DNA of 64,000 bases from Parasegetibacter sp. NRK P23 (lineage in GTDB: Bacteria > Bacteroidota > Bacteroidia > Chitinophagales > Chitinophagaceae): assembly GCF_023721715.1 (NCBI RefSeq), contig NZ_JAMDLG010000001.1, positions 2,767,784 to 2,831,783 on the forward strand. The letters run 5' to 3'. How positions within the stretch are numbered: position 1 is the stretch's first letter; the number at the start of each line of letters is the position of its first letter. Below the pieces are notes generated by a model, which saw nothing but the letters and a program-made list of their open reading frames with translations, made no database searches and was not told where the DNA came from. The position numbers were made by a program, and so were the translations under genes. Below are positions 36,472 through 46,529 of the stretch, piece after piece.

Positions 36472-39207
36472 ATGAAGGATTTTTCTTATATCACGCATTC
36501 GCACCCGTCCTATATAGAAGGTTTGTACCAGGATTATGTGCAGGATCCCGCCGCAGTAGATCCCGATTTCCGGAAATTTTTCGAAGGTTTTGATTTTGCC
36601 GTTACCAACGGGCATGCCACAAACGGCAAACCTGCAACCGGAGCGGCAGACGCGGGCCAGCTTGCCAAAGAGTTTTCCGTATACCAACTCATCCAGGCCT
36701 ACCGTAAAAAGGGACACCTGGTGGCCAAAACCAATCCCATCCGGGAAAGGAAGGACCGCCGGGCCAACCTCGACCTGAAATATTTCGGTTTGTCGGATGC
36801 TGACCTGAAAACATCCTTCGAAGCAGGTAAATTCATCGGCTTACCCAATGCCACACTCGCGCAGATCGTGGCGCACCTTCAAAAATGCTATTGCGCCTCC
36901 ATGGGCGTGGAATACTCCGCATTGAACGACCACGCGCGCGTGGAATGGCTCGCAAAGGAAGTAGAACAAAACTTCCACCAGCCCATGCCGCTGGAAAAGA
37001 AAAAAAGAATCCTGGGGAAACTGAACGAAGGCGTGATGTTCGAGAAGTTTCTCCATACTAAATACATTGGCCAGAAACGCTTCTCCCTGGAAGGGGGCGA
37101 AGCCACCATCCCCGCGCTGGATGCCATTATTGACACCGCGGCAGAACTCAGCGTTCAGGAAGTGGTGATTGGTATGGCCCACAGGGGAAGGCTGAACGTA
37201 CTCGCCAACACACTCGGCAAAACCTACGAGCAGATTTTCAGTGAATTTGAAGGCACCGCCATCCCGGATACCACCATGGGCAGCGGCGACGTGAAGTACC
37301 ATCTCGGCTTCCGAAGTGAAGTGGAAACGGCGCACGGGAAAAAAGTAAACCTGCAACTCTGCCCCAACCCCTCCCACCTGGAAGCGGTTGACCCCGTGGT
37401 GATCGGTTTCGCGCGCAGCAAGGCCGACGTTATCTACGAAAGCGATTACGATAAAATATTGCCCATCCTCATCCACGGAGACGCCTCCCTCGCCGGACAG
37501 GGCATCGTTTACGAAGTGATCCAGATGAGTTTGCTGGAAGGTTATTATGTGGGGGGCACCATGCACCTGGTGATCAACAACCAGATCGGGTTCACCACCG
37601 ATTTCGATGATGCCCGCTCCTCCGATTACTGTACTTCCGTGGCGGCCATGGTGCAGGCCCCCGTGTTGCACGTAAACGGCGACGATGCGGAAGCCGTGGT
37701 GAAAGCGGTGGAAATAGCCACCCGCTACCGCCAGGAATTCAATTCAGATGTGTTCATCGATATCCTTTGCTACCGCCGCCATGGCCACAACGAAGGCGAT
37801 GATCCCAAATATACCCAGCCCCGCCTGTACAACCTGATCGACAAGCATCCCAACCCCCGCGAAGTATATTCGCAGCAACTGATCGCCTCCGGCGCAGTGG
37901 ACGCAGAACTCGCGAAGGAAATGGAAAAGAAATTCTGGAGCGATCTCCAGGAAAGGCTGGACGAGATCAAACAAAACCCCCTCCCCTACAAATACCAGAA
38001 ACCCGAAGAATGGTGGCAGGCGCTGAGAAAGGCTACAGAAGAAGATTTCCTGCAATCGCCAGAAACAGGTATTACGGAAGACCAGTTCAACACTGTTTTT
38101 AAAGCGATGATGGCTATCCCGGAAGGATTCAAGCCGCTCCGCAAAGTGGAGAAACTGATCCAGGACAAAGAAAAATTATTCAACGAGGAAGGCAAACTCG
38201 ACTGGGCCACCGCTGAACTGATGGCTTACGGTAGTATTTTGCTGGAAGGTAAGGATGTGCGCATGAGTGGGCAGGATGTCCGCCGCGGCACCTTCTCCCA
38301 CCGTCATGCCGTACTCCGCGACGAAGAAACAGATGCCGCTTACAACAGGTTGAGCCGCATTCCCGGCGCCGAGGGTCAGTACAGAATCTTCAACTCCTTC
38401 CTCAGCGAATTCGGCGTACTCGGTTTTGAATACGGGTACTCTATGGCTAACCCGAACACACTCGTGCTCTGGGAAGCACAGTTCGGTGATTTCATGAACA
38501 CCGCGCAGTGTATGATTGACCAGTTCATCACTTCCGCAGAACAGAAATGGCGCATGATGAGCGGACTCGTCATGCTGCTCCCCCACGGATACGAAGGACA
38601 GGGACCAGAACACAGTTCCGCCCGCATGGAAAGATTCCTGCAGTCTGCCGCTGAACTGAATATTGTTGTTACCAACATCACCACGGCGGCCAACTTCTTC
38701 CATTCGCTGCGCCGTCAGCTGGCCTGGCAGTTCCGTAAACCGCTGGTCAATTTCGCGCCCAAAGCGAACCTGCGTTTGCCGGCTACCTATTCTGAAAAAT
38801 CGGCTTTCCTGTCCGGGAAATTCCAGGAAGTGCTCGACGATACCTTCGTTGAAAAAGCGGACGAGGTGAAGAAAGTATTGTTCTGCTCCGGCAAAATCTA
38901 TTATGACCTCGCCGACAGGCAACAGAAAACGGGAAGGAAAGACGTGGCCATCGTACGCGTGGAACAACTGTACCCGCTGCCCGCCAACCAACTGGAAGCA
39001 TTGTATAAGAAATACAACAAAGCTACCTGGTTCTGGGTACAGGAAGAACCGCTTAACATGGGCGCCGCCTCCTTCCTGCAAATGAACCTGAAAACACTGA
39101 ACTACGGTGTGATCAGCCGCCAGGCCAGCGCCGCTACCGCTACCGGTTATGCGAAAGTGCACGCACAGGAACAAACTGAAATCATAGATACCGCGTTTTC
39201 AATCTAA
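36472..39207 (+). CDS. sucA: 2-oxoglutarate dehydrogenase E1 component
   Basis: This thiamine-diphosphate enzyme of the TCA cycle decarboxylates 2-oxoglutarate and passes the succinyl group to the SucB lipoyl arm. The 911-aa length is typical. Landmarks are the N-terminal E2-binding segment (HPSYIEGLYQDYVQDP), the active-site MAHRGRLNVLANTLGK, the ThDP/Mg region GDASLAGQGIVYEVIQMS with NNQIGFTT, and C-terminal FSHRHAVLRDEET and GQGPEHSSARMERFLQ. sucB follows after 20 bp. Lpd (E3) is not encoded nearby. Confidence 0.97.
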   Translation: MKDFSYITHSHPSYIEGLYQDYVQDPAAVDPDFRKFFEGFDFAVTNGHATNGKPATGAADAGQLAKEFSVYQLIQAYRKKGHLVAKTNPIRERKDRRANLDLKYFGLSDADLKTSFEAGKFIGLPNATLAQIVAHLQKCYCASMGVEYSALNDHARVEWLAKEVEQNFHQPMPLEKKKRILGKLNEGVMFEKFLHTKYIGQKRFSLEGGEATIPALDAIIDTAAELSVQEVVIGMAHRGRLNVLANTLGKTYEQIFSEFEGTAIPDTTMGSGDVKYHLGFRSEVETAHGKKVNLQLCPNPSHLEAVDPVVIGFARSKADVIYESDYDKILPILIHGDASLAGQGIVYEVIQMSLLEGYYVGGTMHLVINNQIGFTTDFDDARSSDYCTSVAAMVQAPVLHVNGDDAEAVVKAVEIATRYRQEFNSDVFIDILCYRRHGHNEGDDPKYTQPRLYNLIDKHPNPREVYSQQLIASGAVDAELAKEMEKKFWSDLQERLDEIKQNPLPYKYQKPEEWWQALRKATEEDFLQSPETGITEDQFNTVFKAMMAIPEGFKPLRKVEKLIQDKEKLFNEEGKLDWATAELMAYGSILLEGKDVRMSGQDVRRGTFSHRHAVLRDEETDAAYNRLSRIPGAEGQYRIFNSFLSEFGVLGFEYGYSMANPNTLVLWEAQFGDFMNTAQCMIDQFITSAEQKWRMMSGLVMLLPHGYEGQGPEHSSARMERFLQSAAELNIVVTNITTAANFFHSLRRQLAWQFRKPLVNFAPKANLRLPATYSEKSAFLSGKFQEVLDDTFVEKADEVKKVLFCSGKIYYDLADRQQKTGRKDVAIVRVEQLYPLPANQLEALYKKYNKATWFWVQEEPLNMGAASFLQMNLKTLNYGVISRQASAATATGYAKVHAQEQTEIIDTAFSI

Positions 39208-39227
39208 ACTAATCAGAAACCCGCATT

Positions 39228-40784
39228 ATGATCGATATCAAAGTACCAACAGTAGGAGAATCCATCAGTGAAGTAACACTGGTGAAATGGTTAAAGAAAG
39301 AAGGAGAATACGTTCAGCGCGATGAAGTGATCGCAGAATTGGAAAGTGAGAAGGCTACTTTTGAATTGAACGCTGAAAAAGCAGGTATACTGCACACCAA
39401 AGCAAACGAAGGTGACACGATTAATATCGGCGACATCGTAGCATCTATTGATGATACCGCCGCCGCGCCATCCGGAAGCGCTCCCGCCGTGGAAGCGCCG
39501 AAAGAAGAAGCGAAACCTGACGCCACAGCGCGTGAGAACGAAAAATCCACGCCCGACGCTGTTGCCACAGGCAAGGGTGTGATTGAAATGAAAGTGCCCA
39601 CCATCGGAGAATCCATCAACGAGGTCACCCTTGTAAAATGGTTGAAAAAAGATGGCGACCTCGTTCAACGCGACGAGATCATCTGTGAAATGGAAAGCGA
39701 AAAAGCCACTTTCGAACTGAACGCGGAAGAAGCTGGCAAGCTGATACAGGTAGCAAAAGAAGGCGATGTACTGAAAATAGGTGATCACGTGGCTTCTATC
39801 GATTCCGATGTGGCCGTGCCCGCCGCAGGCGCTTCGAAGCCCGCCCCCGCACCTGAAAAGAAAGAAGCCGCTCCCGCTGCCCCTGCTGCCCCATCTTCGG
39901 ATGTAAAAGCGACCCCGGTAGCCGCCGCCATCATCGCCGACAAAAAAGTAGACCCCAAACAAGTGCAGGCCTCCGGAAGCGGTGGTAAAATCCTGAAACA
40001 GGACGTACTGGAAGCCCTCCAGAACCCGGGCCGCAAGCCCGGCGCCGCCATGTTCACCCGCGACGATAAGCGCGAGAAAATGAGCAATCTCCGCAAAACA
40101 GTTTCCCGCCGCCTCGTGGAAGCCAAAAATACCACCGCTATGCTCACCACTTTCAACGAAGTGGACATGGGTAAAATCATGGAACTGCGCGGTAAATACA
40201 AAGACAAATTCAAAGAAACGCACCAGGTCAACCTGGGCTTCATGAGCTTCTTCACCAAAGCCGTTACCTACGCACTGCAGGAATGGCCGGCCGTGAACGC
40301 ATACATCGACGGAGACGAAATCATCTACCACCAATATTGTGACATCTCCATCGCCGTATCTGCCCCGAAAGGCCTGGTGGTACCGGTGATCCGCAACGCG
40401 GAAAGCCTCAGCATGGCCGAAATCGAGAAAAAAGTAGTGGAACTTGCCACCAAAGCACGCGACAACAAACTCACCATGGAGGAAATGCAGGGTGGTACGT
40501 TCACCATCACCAATGGTGGTGTATTCGGCTCGCTGATGTCTACCCCCATCATTAATATCCCGCAGTCCGCTATCCTGGGCATGCACAAAATACAGGAACG
40601 TCCGATGGCCGTGAACGGCCAGGTGGTGATCCGTCCGATGATGTACCTCGCACTGAGTTACGACCACAGGATCATTGATGGAAGGGAATCCGTTTCTTTC
40701 CTGGTAAGGGTGAAAGAATTGCTGGAGAATCCGGAGTTGCTGTTGTTCGGGAAAGATCCATTGAGGACGTTATTGGAGTTGTAG
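39228..40784 (+). CDS. sucB: Dihydrolipoyl succinyltransferase (E2o) with two lipoyl domains
   Basis: This core enzyme of the 2-oxoglutarate dehydrogenase complex has 518 aa. Two near-identical lipoyl domains (about 1-76 and 119-197) each carry the lipoylated Lys in [12 protein letters not shown]. Ala/Pro-rich linkers separate them. The E1/E3-binding domain follows ([19 protein letters not shown]). The catalytic domain from about 285 ends with [16 protein letters not shown], which contains the acyltransferase HxxxDG. The classical E2o has one lipoyl domain; the second here explains the extra length. A repeat module starts 6 bp after the stop codon. Confidence 0.95.
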   Translation: MIDIKVPTVGESISEVTLVKWLKKEGEYVQRDEVIAELESEKATFELNAEKAGILHTKANEGDTINIGDIVASIDDTAAAPSGSAPAVEAPKEEAKPDATARENEKSTPDAVATGKGVIEMKVPTIGESINEVTLVKWLKKDGDLVQRDEIICEMESEKATFELNAEEAGKLIQVAKEGDVLKIGDHVASIDSDVAVPAAGASKPAPAPEKKEAAPAAPAAPSSDVKATPVAAAIIADKKVDPKQVQASGSGGKILKQDVLEALQNPGRKPGAAMFTRDDKREKMSNLRKTVSRRLVEAKNTTAMLTTFNEVDMGKIMELRGKYKDKFKETHQVNLGFMSFFTKAVTYALQEWPAVNAYIDGDEIIYHQYCDISIAVSAPKGLVVPVIRNAESLSMAEIEKKVVELATKARDNKLTMEEMQGGTFTITNGGVFGSLMSTPIINIPQSAILGMHKIQERPMAVNGQVVIRPMMYLALSYDHRIIDGRESVSFLVRVKELLENPELLLFGKDPLRTLLEL

Positions 40785-40790
40785 GAAAGA

Positions 40791-41159
40791 TTTTCACGCA
40801 ACGACGCAAAGGAGCAAGGACGCAAAGCATTGTTTGTGTTTAGCAGGTTGTGGGGATTAAGCTGTAGCGTATTTTTCATTTCTCGCAACTACGCTACGAC
40901 GCAACGTTGGACCATGATTTACCAGGCTTATTATAAATACAAAGTGGATGCCTTAGTTGGGCATCCACTTTGTATTTATAAGATAATCTTTAAAAGAAAA
41001 GCCAAAGACTCAACGTATCTTCAAGCAATCAAGGCCGTAGCGCCGTTGCGAGAAATTAAAAAAACTACCCAAAAGAAACTCCAGCCAACCAACTAAGGCC
41101 TTGCGTCCTTGCCCCTTCGCGCTGCGCAGTGCAAAGCACAAAGCAGTTGCGTGAAAAAA
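40791..41159. repeat. Mirrored dispersed repeat, copy E (best-preserved)
   Basis: The left module (40791-40910) reads TTTTCACGCAACGACGCAAA, GGAGCAAGGACGCAAAGC, a linker, then TTTCTCGCAACTACGCTACG. The right module (about 41031-41159) is its mirror image, ending in GCACAAAGCAGTTGCGTGAA. Its linker on the minus strand is TTAGTTGGTTGG. A 22-bp-arm hairpin lies midway at 40931-40981. The element fills the whole gap between convergent sucB and the GAF gene. No credible gene lies within it. Confidence 0.85.
40931..40981. terminator. Central hairpin of repeat copy E
   Basis: Perfect 22-bp complementary arms (40931-40952 and 40960-40981) surround the 7-nt loop TTAGTTG. The inner stem is AAAGTGGATGCC/GGCATCCACTTT and the outer part is AT-rich. 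It is suited to end both convergent transcripts. Confidence 0.8.
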
Positions 41160-41183
41160 CTCTCCCCAGCACCTTACGTGAAA

Positions 41184-43478
41184 CTACCGCATCACCCCCA
41201 CCCGCAACGCCCTCAGCCCCGAAACACCCTGCAAATCCTCCACCTCAAAGCACTCCACTTCAGCTTCCACATAACCTTTTTCGTGCAACCGTACCAGGTA
41301 CTTCCTGTATTCCGTTTCTTCCGCATCATCTGAATACACAATGGTTATTTTTCCCGCCTGCGTAATGCGTTCACCGCTTTTTTTTGCATGCGCCTTATCT
41401 ATTCTTTTCTTCACGATTTCGAAGCGCGCGTTGTAGCTACCGTCTACATCAAAGCGTTTTTCGTCCATACGGAAGCGGATGGAAATAGTGGCATTGTATA
41501 CAAGCACCAGCGTGGTAACATCCAGCGGATAAGGAAGCGAAGACTTCAATTTGTGTTGTGCAGCTTCCATTTTACACAGCACTTCCAGTTGCCAGTAACG
41601 GAGTTGTTTCAAATGCGCCGCACTAAAGTTCAGTGCCGGCGCGATGGAGGGGCCAATATAGAGGTTGTGCTCCACCCCATCTGTTTTAAAACGTTCAAAG
41701 TAATGCGGAAATATTTCCTGGGCTTCCAACTGACTTTTATCGATTACGCGGGCCATCTTATTGTTGATCAGACTAATCGTTTGCTCATACATCCGCCTGT
41801 GGGTATGGAAAACACCGTTTTCCTTTAATGTACCGGAAAAATAATCGGCTACCGCATCTTTTAACCTGCCTCCCGAAGCGCCTTGCAGCAAGGGATGAAC
41901 ACGTTCGCTTAAAAAGTTCGTGATATGTTGTTCAGTACCGGCTTTCAATGGAACGGAAAGTTCTTCCAGGTAAGCCCGGAGGTGTTTTTGAATTTCTGAA
42001 ATATCTTCGGAAGAATGAATTTCCAGTTTCGGCAACAACTCCAGCAGTGTATTCAATTGGGTGATGAGGTCATTTTGGACGCCCGCGTTACGGACTTCGG
42101 AAGAACCTTTAATATCCACCTGTCCGTACAAAGGATACACATCGGGGAAAACGATTTCATGCAGCGCATACTCATGACCGGCAGCTTCTTCCTGTATCAG
42201 CATTTGCGCCTCTTCCCGAAAGCGCCAGTGCACACTTGAGTGCACGGAAGTATATTTTTCCTGGATTACGGCCTGCACACGGTTTTCCAATTGGGCGATT
42301 AGTCGTTCAACGGTATCCGTTAAAAACGGCATCACCACTTCCAGTTTATTCGCATTAATGCTGTTCAGTTCTTTACTTCGCAACGCCACTACTTCCAACA
42401 CTCCAAGCATCACATCATTCTTCACAATGGGCGCAAGGATAAAACTTCCGATGCCCTGTGCAGCGAAATTCCTGATCAGCAAACTCTCAGGATAATGCTT
42501 CAACGCAACAGCGGTATCGGATATGGCGAAGAAACGCCGCTGATCCACCAAACAATAGAAAGAAGGCGCACAGAGCACTTCCTTCGCCGCGGCGCGTTCA
42601 CTGGTATTCAGTATAAAACTTTGCATCTGCCTGCCTAAGGCATTCAGGTTAAAAACGGATTCGTTCCGGTCAAATACGGTAAAGCCCACCCTTATATCCG
42701 GGATCCGGTATATCGACCTGAAGATTGACTCCACGCTGGATTGGAAATTGGTGGTATTCAGCGCCAGCAGTTTCTCTTTGAATATGGAAACCGCGTTTTC
42801 CACGGTGGCATCAAAAAGATTCATAATGGCAAATCCTTTTAAAACCCAGCTCTCATGAGGAAATTTCTCTTTCCAAAGCGCAATATCATCATAACTGTTC
42901 AGCAACAATTCGATGTCTGCTTCGGTCAGTTGAACAGCTTTTTCTGTAGGGTGTATATCAATAAAATCAGCATTGTACAATATCCTGTAGTGCCTGATGA
43001 TGCCATCCGCGGTAGGAATGTCGTAGAAGATGGGTTTGCTGAAATCGAGCCGCGTGCCGTAATATTCGTTCAGGATAATACAGCAACTCTGTATATAAAA
43101 CTGCGTTTCATCGAAATCCCGGATATTGATGGAGAAGGAAGGTCCAGCGGCTTTCAGGAGGTTACGGAACCGCGTTGTATGGCTGAATACGATATTGGTG
43201 TACGGTATGCTCACGGCTTTGATCTCGTTCATTGTAAGCGCTGCCGGAAATATAGGCGCCAGTAAAGCGCTGATCAGCGGTTCGTGTTGCACTATTTGCG
43301 CCGGATCTGTTATACCTGTTCTCAGTTCAGGTACCTGGTGCAGGGCCTCCAGCAACTGACGGTCGGAGGAAAGCGCCTTCTCCCCTTCTTCCATCACCTT
43401 CTTTTCCAGGGGTGTGATGATTGATTCGAAACTGAATTGCACCTGGAAAGGTGTTTCTATATTACTGAGCAGGTTCAT
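41184..43478 (-). CDS. Large GAF-domain protein of unknown function
   Basis: This is a 764-aa soluble protein. A GAF-like sensory domain lies at roughly 235-400 (SIFRSIYRIPDIRVGFTVFD; FAAQGIGSFILAPIVKNDV; LGVLEVVALRSKELNSINA). The N-terminal and C-terminal thirds are unassigned, and there is no kinase, cyclase or HTH output domain that I can see. It has no signal peptide. It is a single gene, convergent with sucB across repeat copy E and divergent from YciI. It may sense a small molecule or a redox signal, but this is only an inference from the GAF domain. Confidence 0.75.
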   Translation of the reverse strand: MNLLSNIETPFQVQFSFESIITPLEKKVMEEGEKALSSDRQLLEALHQVPELRTGITDPAQIVQHEPLISALLAPIFPAALTMNEIKAVSIPYTNIVFSHTTRFRNLLKAAGPSFSINIRDFDETQFYIQSCCIILNEYYGTRLDFSKPIFYDIPTADGIIRHYRILYNADFIDIHPTEKAVQLTEADIELLLNSYDDIALWKEKFPHESWVLKGFAIMNLFDATVENAVSIFKEKLLALNTTNFQSSVESIFRSIYRIPDIRVGFTVFDRNESVFNLNALGRQMQSFILNTSERAAAKEVLCAPSFYCLVDQRRFFAISDTAVALKHYPESLLIRNFAAQGIGSFILAPIVKNDVMLGVLEVVALRSKELNSINANKLEVVMPFLTDTVERLIAQLENRVQAVIQEKYTSVHSSVHWRFREEAQMLIQEEAAGHEYALHEIVFPDVYPLYGQVDIKGSSEVRNAGVQNDLITQLNTLLELLPKLEIHSSEDISEIQKHLRAYLEELSVPLKAGTEQHITNFLSERVHPLLQGASGGRLKDAVADYFSGTLKENGVFHTHRRMYEQTISLINNKMARVIDKSQLEAQEIFPHYFERFKTDGVEHNLYIGPSIAPALNFSAAHLKQLRYWQLEVLCKMEAAQHKLKSSLPYPLDVTTLVLVYNATISIRFRMDEKRFDVDGSYNARFEIVKKRIDKAHAKKSGERITQAGKITIVYSDDAEETEYRKYLVRLHEKGYVEAEVECFEVEDLQGVSGLRALRVGVMR

Positions 43479-43558
43479 ACCGGCAATTTACGGGGTTAAA
43501 CGCAAATGGTGAAAGGATGAATCCGCACTTTTCAGGTATATGCACCGCACGATTTTAT

Positions 43559-43566
43559 TACCTTTC
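43559..43566 (+). promoter_or_regulatory. Possible -7 box of the YciI-ligD-ku group
   Basis: TACCTTTC, one mismatch from TAnnTTTG, lies 10 bp before the preferred YciI start at 43576. It therefore supports that start over the ATG at 43540. Confidence 0.4.
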
Positions 43567-43575
43567 CTTCAAAAA

Positions 43576-43866
43576 ATGCAACAGTTCCTGCTCATAGCCC
43601 GTGATGGACGGGACGAACATGCTTTGGAAAGAAGGATGGCGGCGCGTCCGGCTCATTTCGAGCGTGCGGCACAACTGAAAATGTCCGGAAACTTTATCCT
43701 GGGCGGAGCGCTTTTGGATGAATCAGGTATCATGAATGGCTCCATGATGGTGGTCCAGTTTCCCGACCGTGCAGCTGTGGACGAATGGCTGCGTACAGAA
43801 CCTTACGTACTGGGAAATGTATGGGAAGAAGTTGAGGTACAACCCTTTAAGGTAGCAGTTGTATAA
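43576..43866 (+). CDS. YciI-family protein
   Basis: This 96-aa ferredoxin-fold (dimeric alpha-beta barrel) protein has the YciI hallmarks: an opening QQFLLIARDGRD, then ERRMAARPAHFERAAQL and GALLDESGIMNGSMMVVQF, and DRAAVDEWLRTEPYV. The conserved His/Asp pair (His in RPAHF, Asp in DEWL) is kept. A catalytic role is suspected for the family but unproven. The start at 43576 fits the family N-terminus and the -7 box. It precedes ligD by 23 bp and may be cotranscribed. Confidence 0.85.
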   Translation: MQQFLLIARDGRDEHALERRMAARPAHFERAAQLKMSGNFILGGALLDESGIMNGSMMVVQFPDRAAVDEWLRTEPYVLGNVWEEVEVQPFKVAVV

Positions 43867-43889
43867 CCTGCTGCTGGCACGGATTTTAC

Positions 43890-46529
43890 ATGCCGTTGCT
43901 TATGCCATTGACCCAATACAAAAACAAAAGGGACCTCCGGAAAACACCGGAGCCCGCGGGCGGAAAAGCCACCTCCTCCGGGAAACTGCGCTTCGTGGTT
44001 CAGAAACATGATGCGCGTTCCCTTCATTATGATTTCCGCCTGGAAATGAACGGTGTGCTGAAAAGCTGGGCCGTGCCGAAAGGGCCTTCCCTCCAACCCT
44101 CCGATAAACGCCTCGCGGTAATGGTGGAAGACCATCCCTTCGATTACCGCAACTTCGAGGGGATCATCCCCGAAGGGAATTACGGCGCCGGAACAGTGAT
44201 TGTGTGGGATGAAGGTTATTATGAACCCATTGTGCCCGTTACATCAAAAAAAGCGGCGGAAAAAGAACTGAGCAAGCAACTGAAAAGTGGCTCACTGAAA
44301 GTGCGGCTCTTCGGTAGTAAGCTGAACGGCGAATATGCGCTTGTGCATACCAAACAATCCGAAAAATCCTGGCTGCTGATCAAACACAAAGACGAATACG
44401 CGACTTCCACGGATATAACCAGGAAAACACGTTCCGTAAAATCAGGAAAAACACTTGAAGAACTGGAGAAAAACAACAGGAAGCAGCCGGGTAAAAAAGC
44501 CGCCACTAAAAAGGCATCAGCAGCAAAGACTTCTTCCCCACCAAAAAACAATTCCGCCAAACTACCTTCTTCTATGCCGCCCATGCTCGCCACCCTTTCG
44601 GAGCCTTTCCAGGAAAAAGGATGGTTGTATGAGATCAAATGGGATGGCTACCGGGCAATCGCGCACCTCGATGGAAAGAAAAGCAAATTGCTTTCCAGGA
44701 ACAACAAATCTTTCAACGAAAAATTCTACCCGGTATACGAAGCCATTACACAATGGAATGTCAAGGCCATTGTAGATGGAGAAATTGTGGTGATAAACGA
44801 TAAAGGAACGACCAGCTTCGGGCAATTGCAGAACTGGCGGAGTGAAGCTGACGGGCACCTGCTCTATTATGTATTCGACATTTTATGGCTGAACGGAGAA
44901 GACCTTACGGAAAAACCACTTTCAGCAAGAAGGGACATCCTGGAAAAAGTACTTCAGCAACAGGATTCGGAACTCATCCGTTTCAGCAAAAACTTCACCG
45001 GAACAGTTCAGGGTTTGTTGAAAAAAGTAACCAAGCTTGGGCTTGAAGGTATTATCGCGAAGAAAGCCGATAGTGTGTATATGCCTGGTGCGCGAAGCCG
45101 CGACTGGCTGAAAATTAAAACAGGCATGCGCCACGAAGTCGTGATCGGTGGTTATACGAAGAACGATGGCTCTCCCAAACCATTCAGCTCATTACTCGTA
45201 GGCGTTTACAATGAAGGAAAACTGCATTATACCGGAAAAATCGGAACCGGTTTTTCGGTTGAACTCCAAAAGAAGATCCTGAAAAAACTACAGGCCCTGG
45301 AACGCAAAAAAACACCGTTTACCGAACTGCCTGATGTAAACAAACCATCCCGCTTCCGGCCCGATCCGCCCAACGCTACGGCGGTATGGGTAAAGCCTGA
45401 ACTGGTATGCGAAGTGAGTTACACGGAAGTAACCGCCGACGGATTGATGCGCCATCCTTCTTTTGAAGGATTAAGAACGGATAAACCCGCGCTGAAAGTA
45501 GAAGAAGAACGACCAGTTGCGGTTAAAAGAAAAACAACTACTTCCAAAAAGAAATTCACCCGGGAAACCGACAGTAAAACACTATTGAATCCCTCCGAAA
45601 AAACCCAGGAAAAAACCATCAACGGCCATCAGCTTAAGTTCACGAACCTGAACAAATTTTACTGGCCCAAACTGAAGATCGAGAAAAGGGACCTCCTCAA
45701 CTATTACTACCAGGTAGCGCCCTATATATTGCCTTACCTGGTGAACAGGCCGCACTCCCTAAACAGGCACCCCAACGGGTTTGCAGGAAAAAACTTCTAC
45801 CAGAAAGATGTTACAGGAAAAATACCGGAATGGATTGAAACGCTTCCTTACCGCACGGATGATGATCCGCAGCAGAAAAACTTTCTCGTATGCACCGATG
45901 AAGCCAGCCTTTTGTATATGGCCAACCTCGGTTGCATTGAGATGAACCCATGGAGCAGCACCGTTAAAAAACCGGATCATCCCACCTGGTGCATCATTGA
46001 TATTGATCCCGACAAAAACAGTTTCGATGAAGTGATTGAAGCCGCAAGGGTTGCCCACGATATCCTGGAAACGGCCGGTGTACCATCTTTCTGCAAAACT
46101 TCAGGATCAACCGGCATGCACATTTATATTCCGCTGCGCAGCAAGTACGACTATGAACAATCAAAGGAATTCGCACGCCTGATCGTCACTCTCGTTCAGC
46201 AGGAACTGCCTGAACTGACCAGCATCGAAAGACAAGTAAATAAACGCAAAGGAAAAATATACCTCGATTTTTTGCAGAACCGTCCGCAGGCAACGCTGGC
46301 AGCGCCCTATTCAGCCCGTCCCAAACCCTTTGCCACCGTATCCATGCCGCTGCTTTGGGAGGAAGTGAAAAAAGGTTTAAAAATGGAAACTTTCACGGTA
46401 CAAAACACGATGAGCATACTGCAGGAAAAAGGAGATGTATTTAAAGGCGTACTGGGCAAAGGCATCAGCCTTCAACAGGCGTTGAAAAAGATCAAAAGTA
46501 ATTTCACCTTACAAAATGAAAATTCATGA
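43890..46529 (+). CDS. ligD: ATP-dependent DNA ligase D (NHEJ)
   Basis: This multifunctional end-joining enzyme has 879 aa. Domain order is phosphoesterase (about 30-170; FVVQKHDARSLHYDFRLEMN, VEDHPFDYRNFEGIIPEGNY), then ATP ligase (about 225-530; catalytic Lys250 in YEIKWDGYRAIAHLDG), then primase-like polymerase (about 585-870; FYWPKLKIEKRDLLNYYYQ, catalytic Asp pair in IDIDPDKNSF, SGSTGMHIYIPL). This PE-LIG-POL order is that of Pseudomonas LigD. A Lys/Ser-rich linker (residues about 190-225) joins the first two domains. The last bases overlap the ku start (ATGA). Confidence 0.97.
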   Translation: MPLLMPLTQYKNKRDLRKTPEPAGGKATSSGKLRFVVQKHDARSLHYDFRLEMNGVLKSWAVPKGPSLQPSDKRLAVMVEDHPFDYRNFEGIIPEGNYGAGTVIVWDEGYYEPIVPVTSKKAAEKELSKQLKSGSLKVRLFGSKLNGEYALVHTKQSEKSWLLIKHKDEYATSTDITRKTRSVKSGKTLEELEKNNRKQPGKKAATKKASAAKTSSPPKNNSAKLPSSMPPMLATLSEPFQEKGWLYEIKWDGYRAIAHLDGKKSKLLSRNNKSFNEKFYPVYEAITQWNVKAIVDGEIVVINDKGTTSFGQLQNWRSEADGHLLYYVFDILWLNGEDLTEKPLSARRDILEKVLQQQDSELIRFSKNFTGTVQGLLKKVTKLGLEGIIAKKADSVYMPGARSRDWLKIKTGMRHEVVIGGYTKNDGSPKPFSSLLVGVYNEGKLHYTGKIGTGFSVELQKKILKKLQALERKKTPFTELPDVNKPSRFRPDPPNATAVWVKPELVCEVSYTEVTADGLMRHPSFEGLRTDKPALKVEEERPVAVKRKTTTSKKKFTRETDSKTLLNPSEKTQEKTINGHQLKFTNLNKFYWPKLKIEKRDLLNYYYQVAPYILPYLVNRPHSLNRHPNGFAGKNFYQKDVTGKIPEWIETLPYRTDDDPQQKNFLVCTDEASLLYMANLGCIEMNPWSSTVKKPDHPTWCIIDIDPDKNSFDEVIEAARVAHDILETAGVPSFCKTSGSTGMHIYIPLRSKYDYEQSKEFARLIVTLVQQELPELTSIERQVNKRKGKIYLDFLQNRPQATLAAPYSARPKPFATVSMPLLWEEVKKGLKMETFTVQNTMSILQEKGDVFKGVLGKGISLQQALKKIKSNFTLQNENS

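Noticed and set aside
39291-40667. 458-codon open frame antisense to sucB
   Set aside because: A shadow of sucB codon use. The sense strand encodes a complete, recognisable enzyme and the antisense protein is His/Phe/Val-rich without domains.
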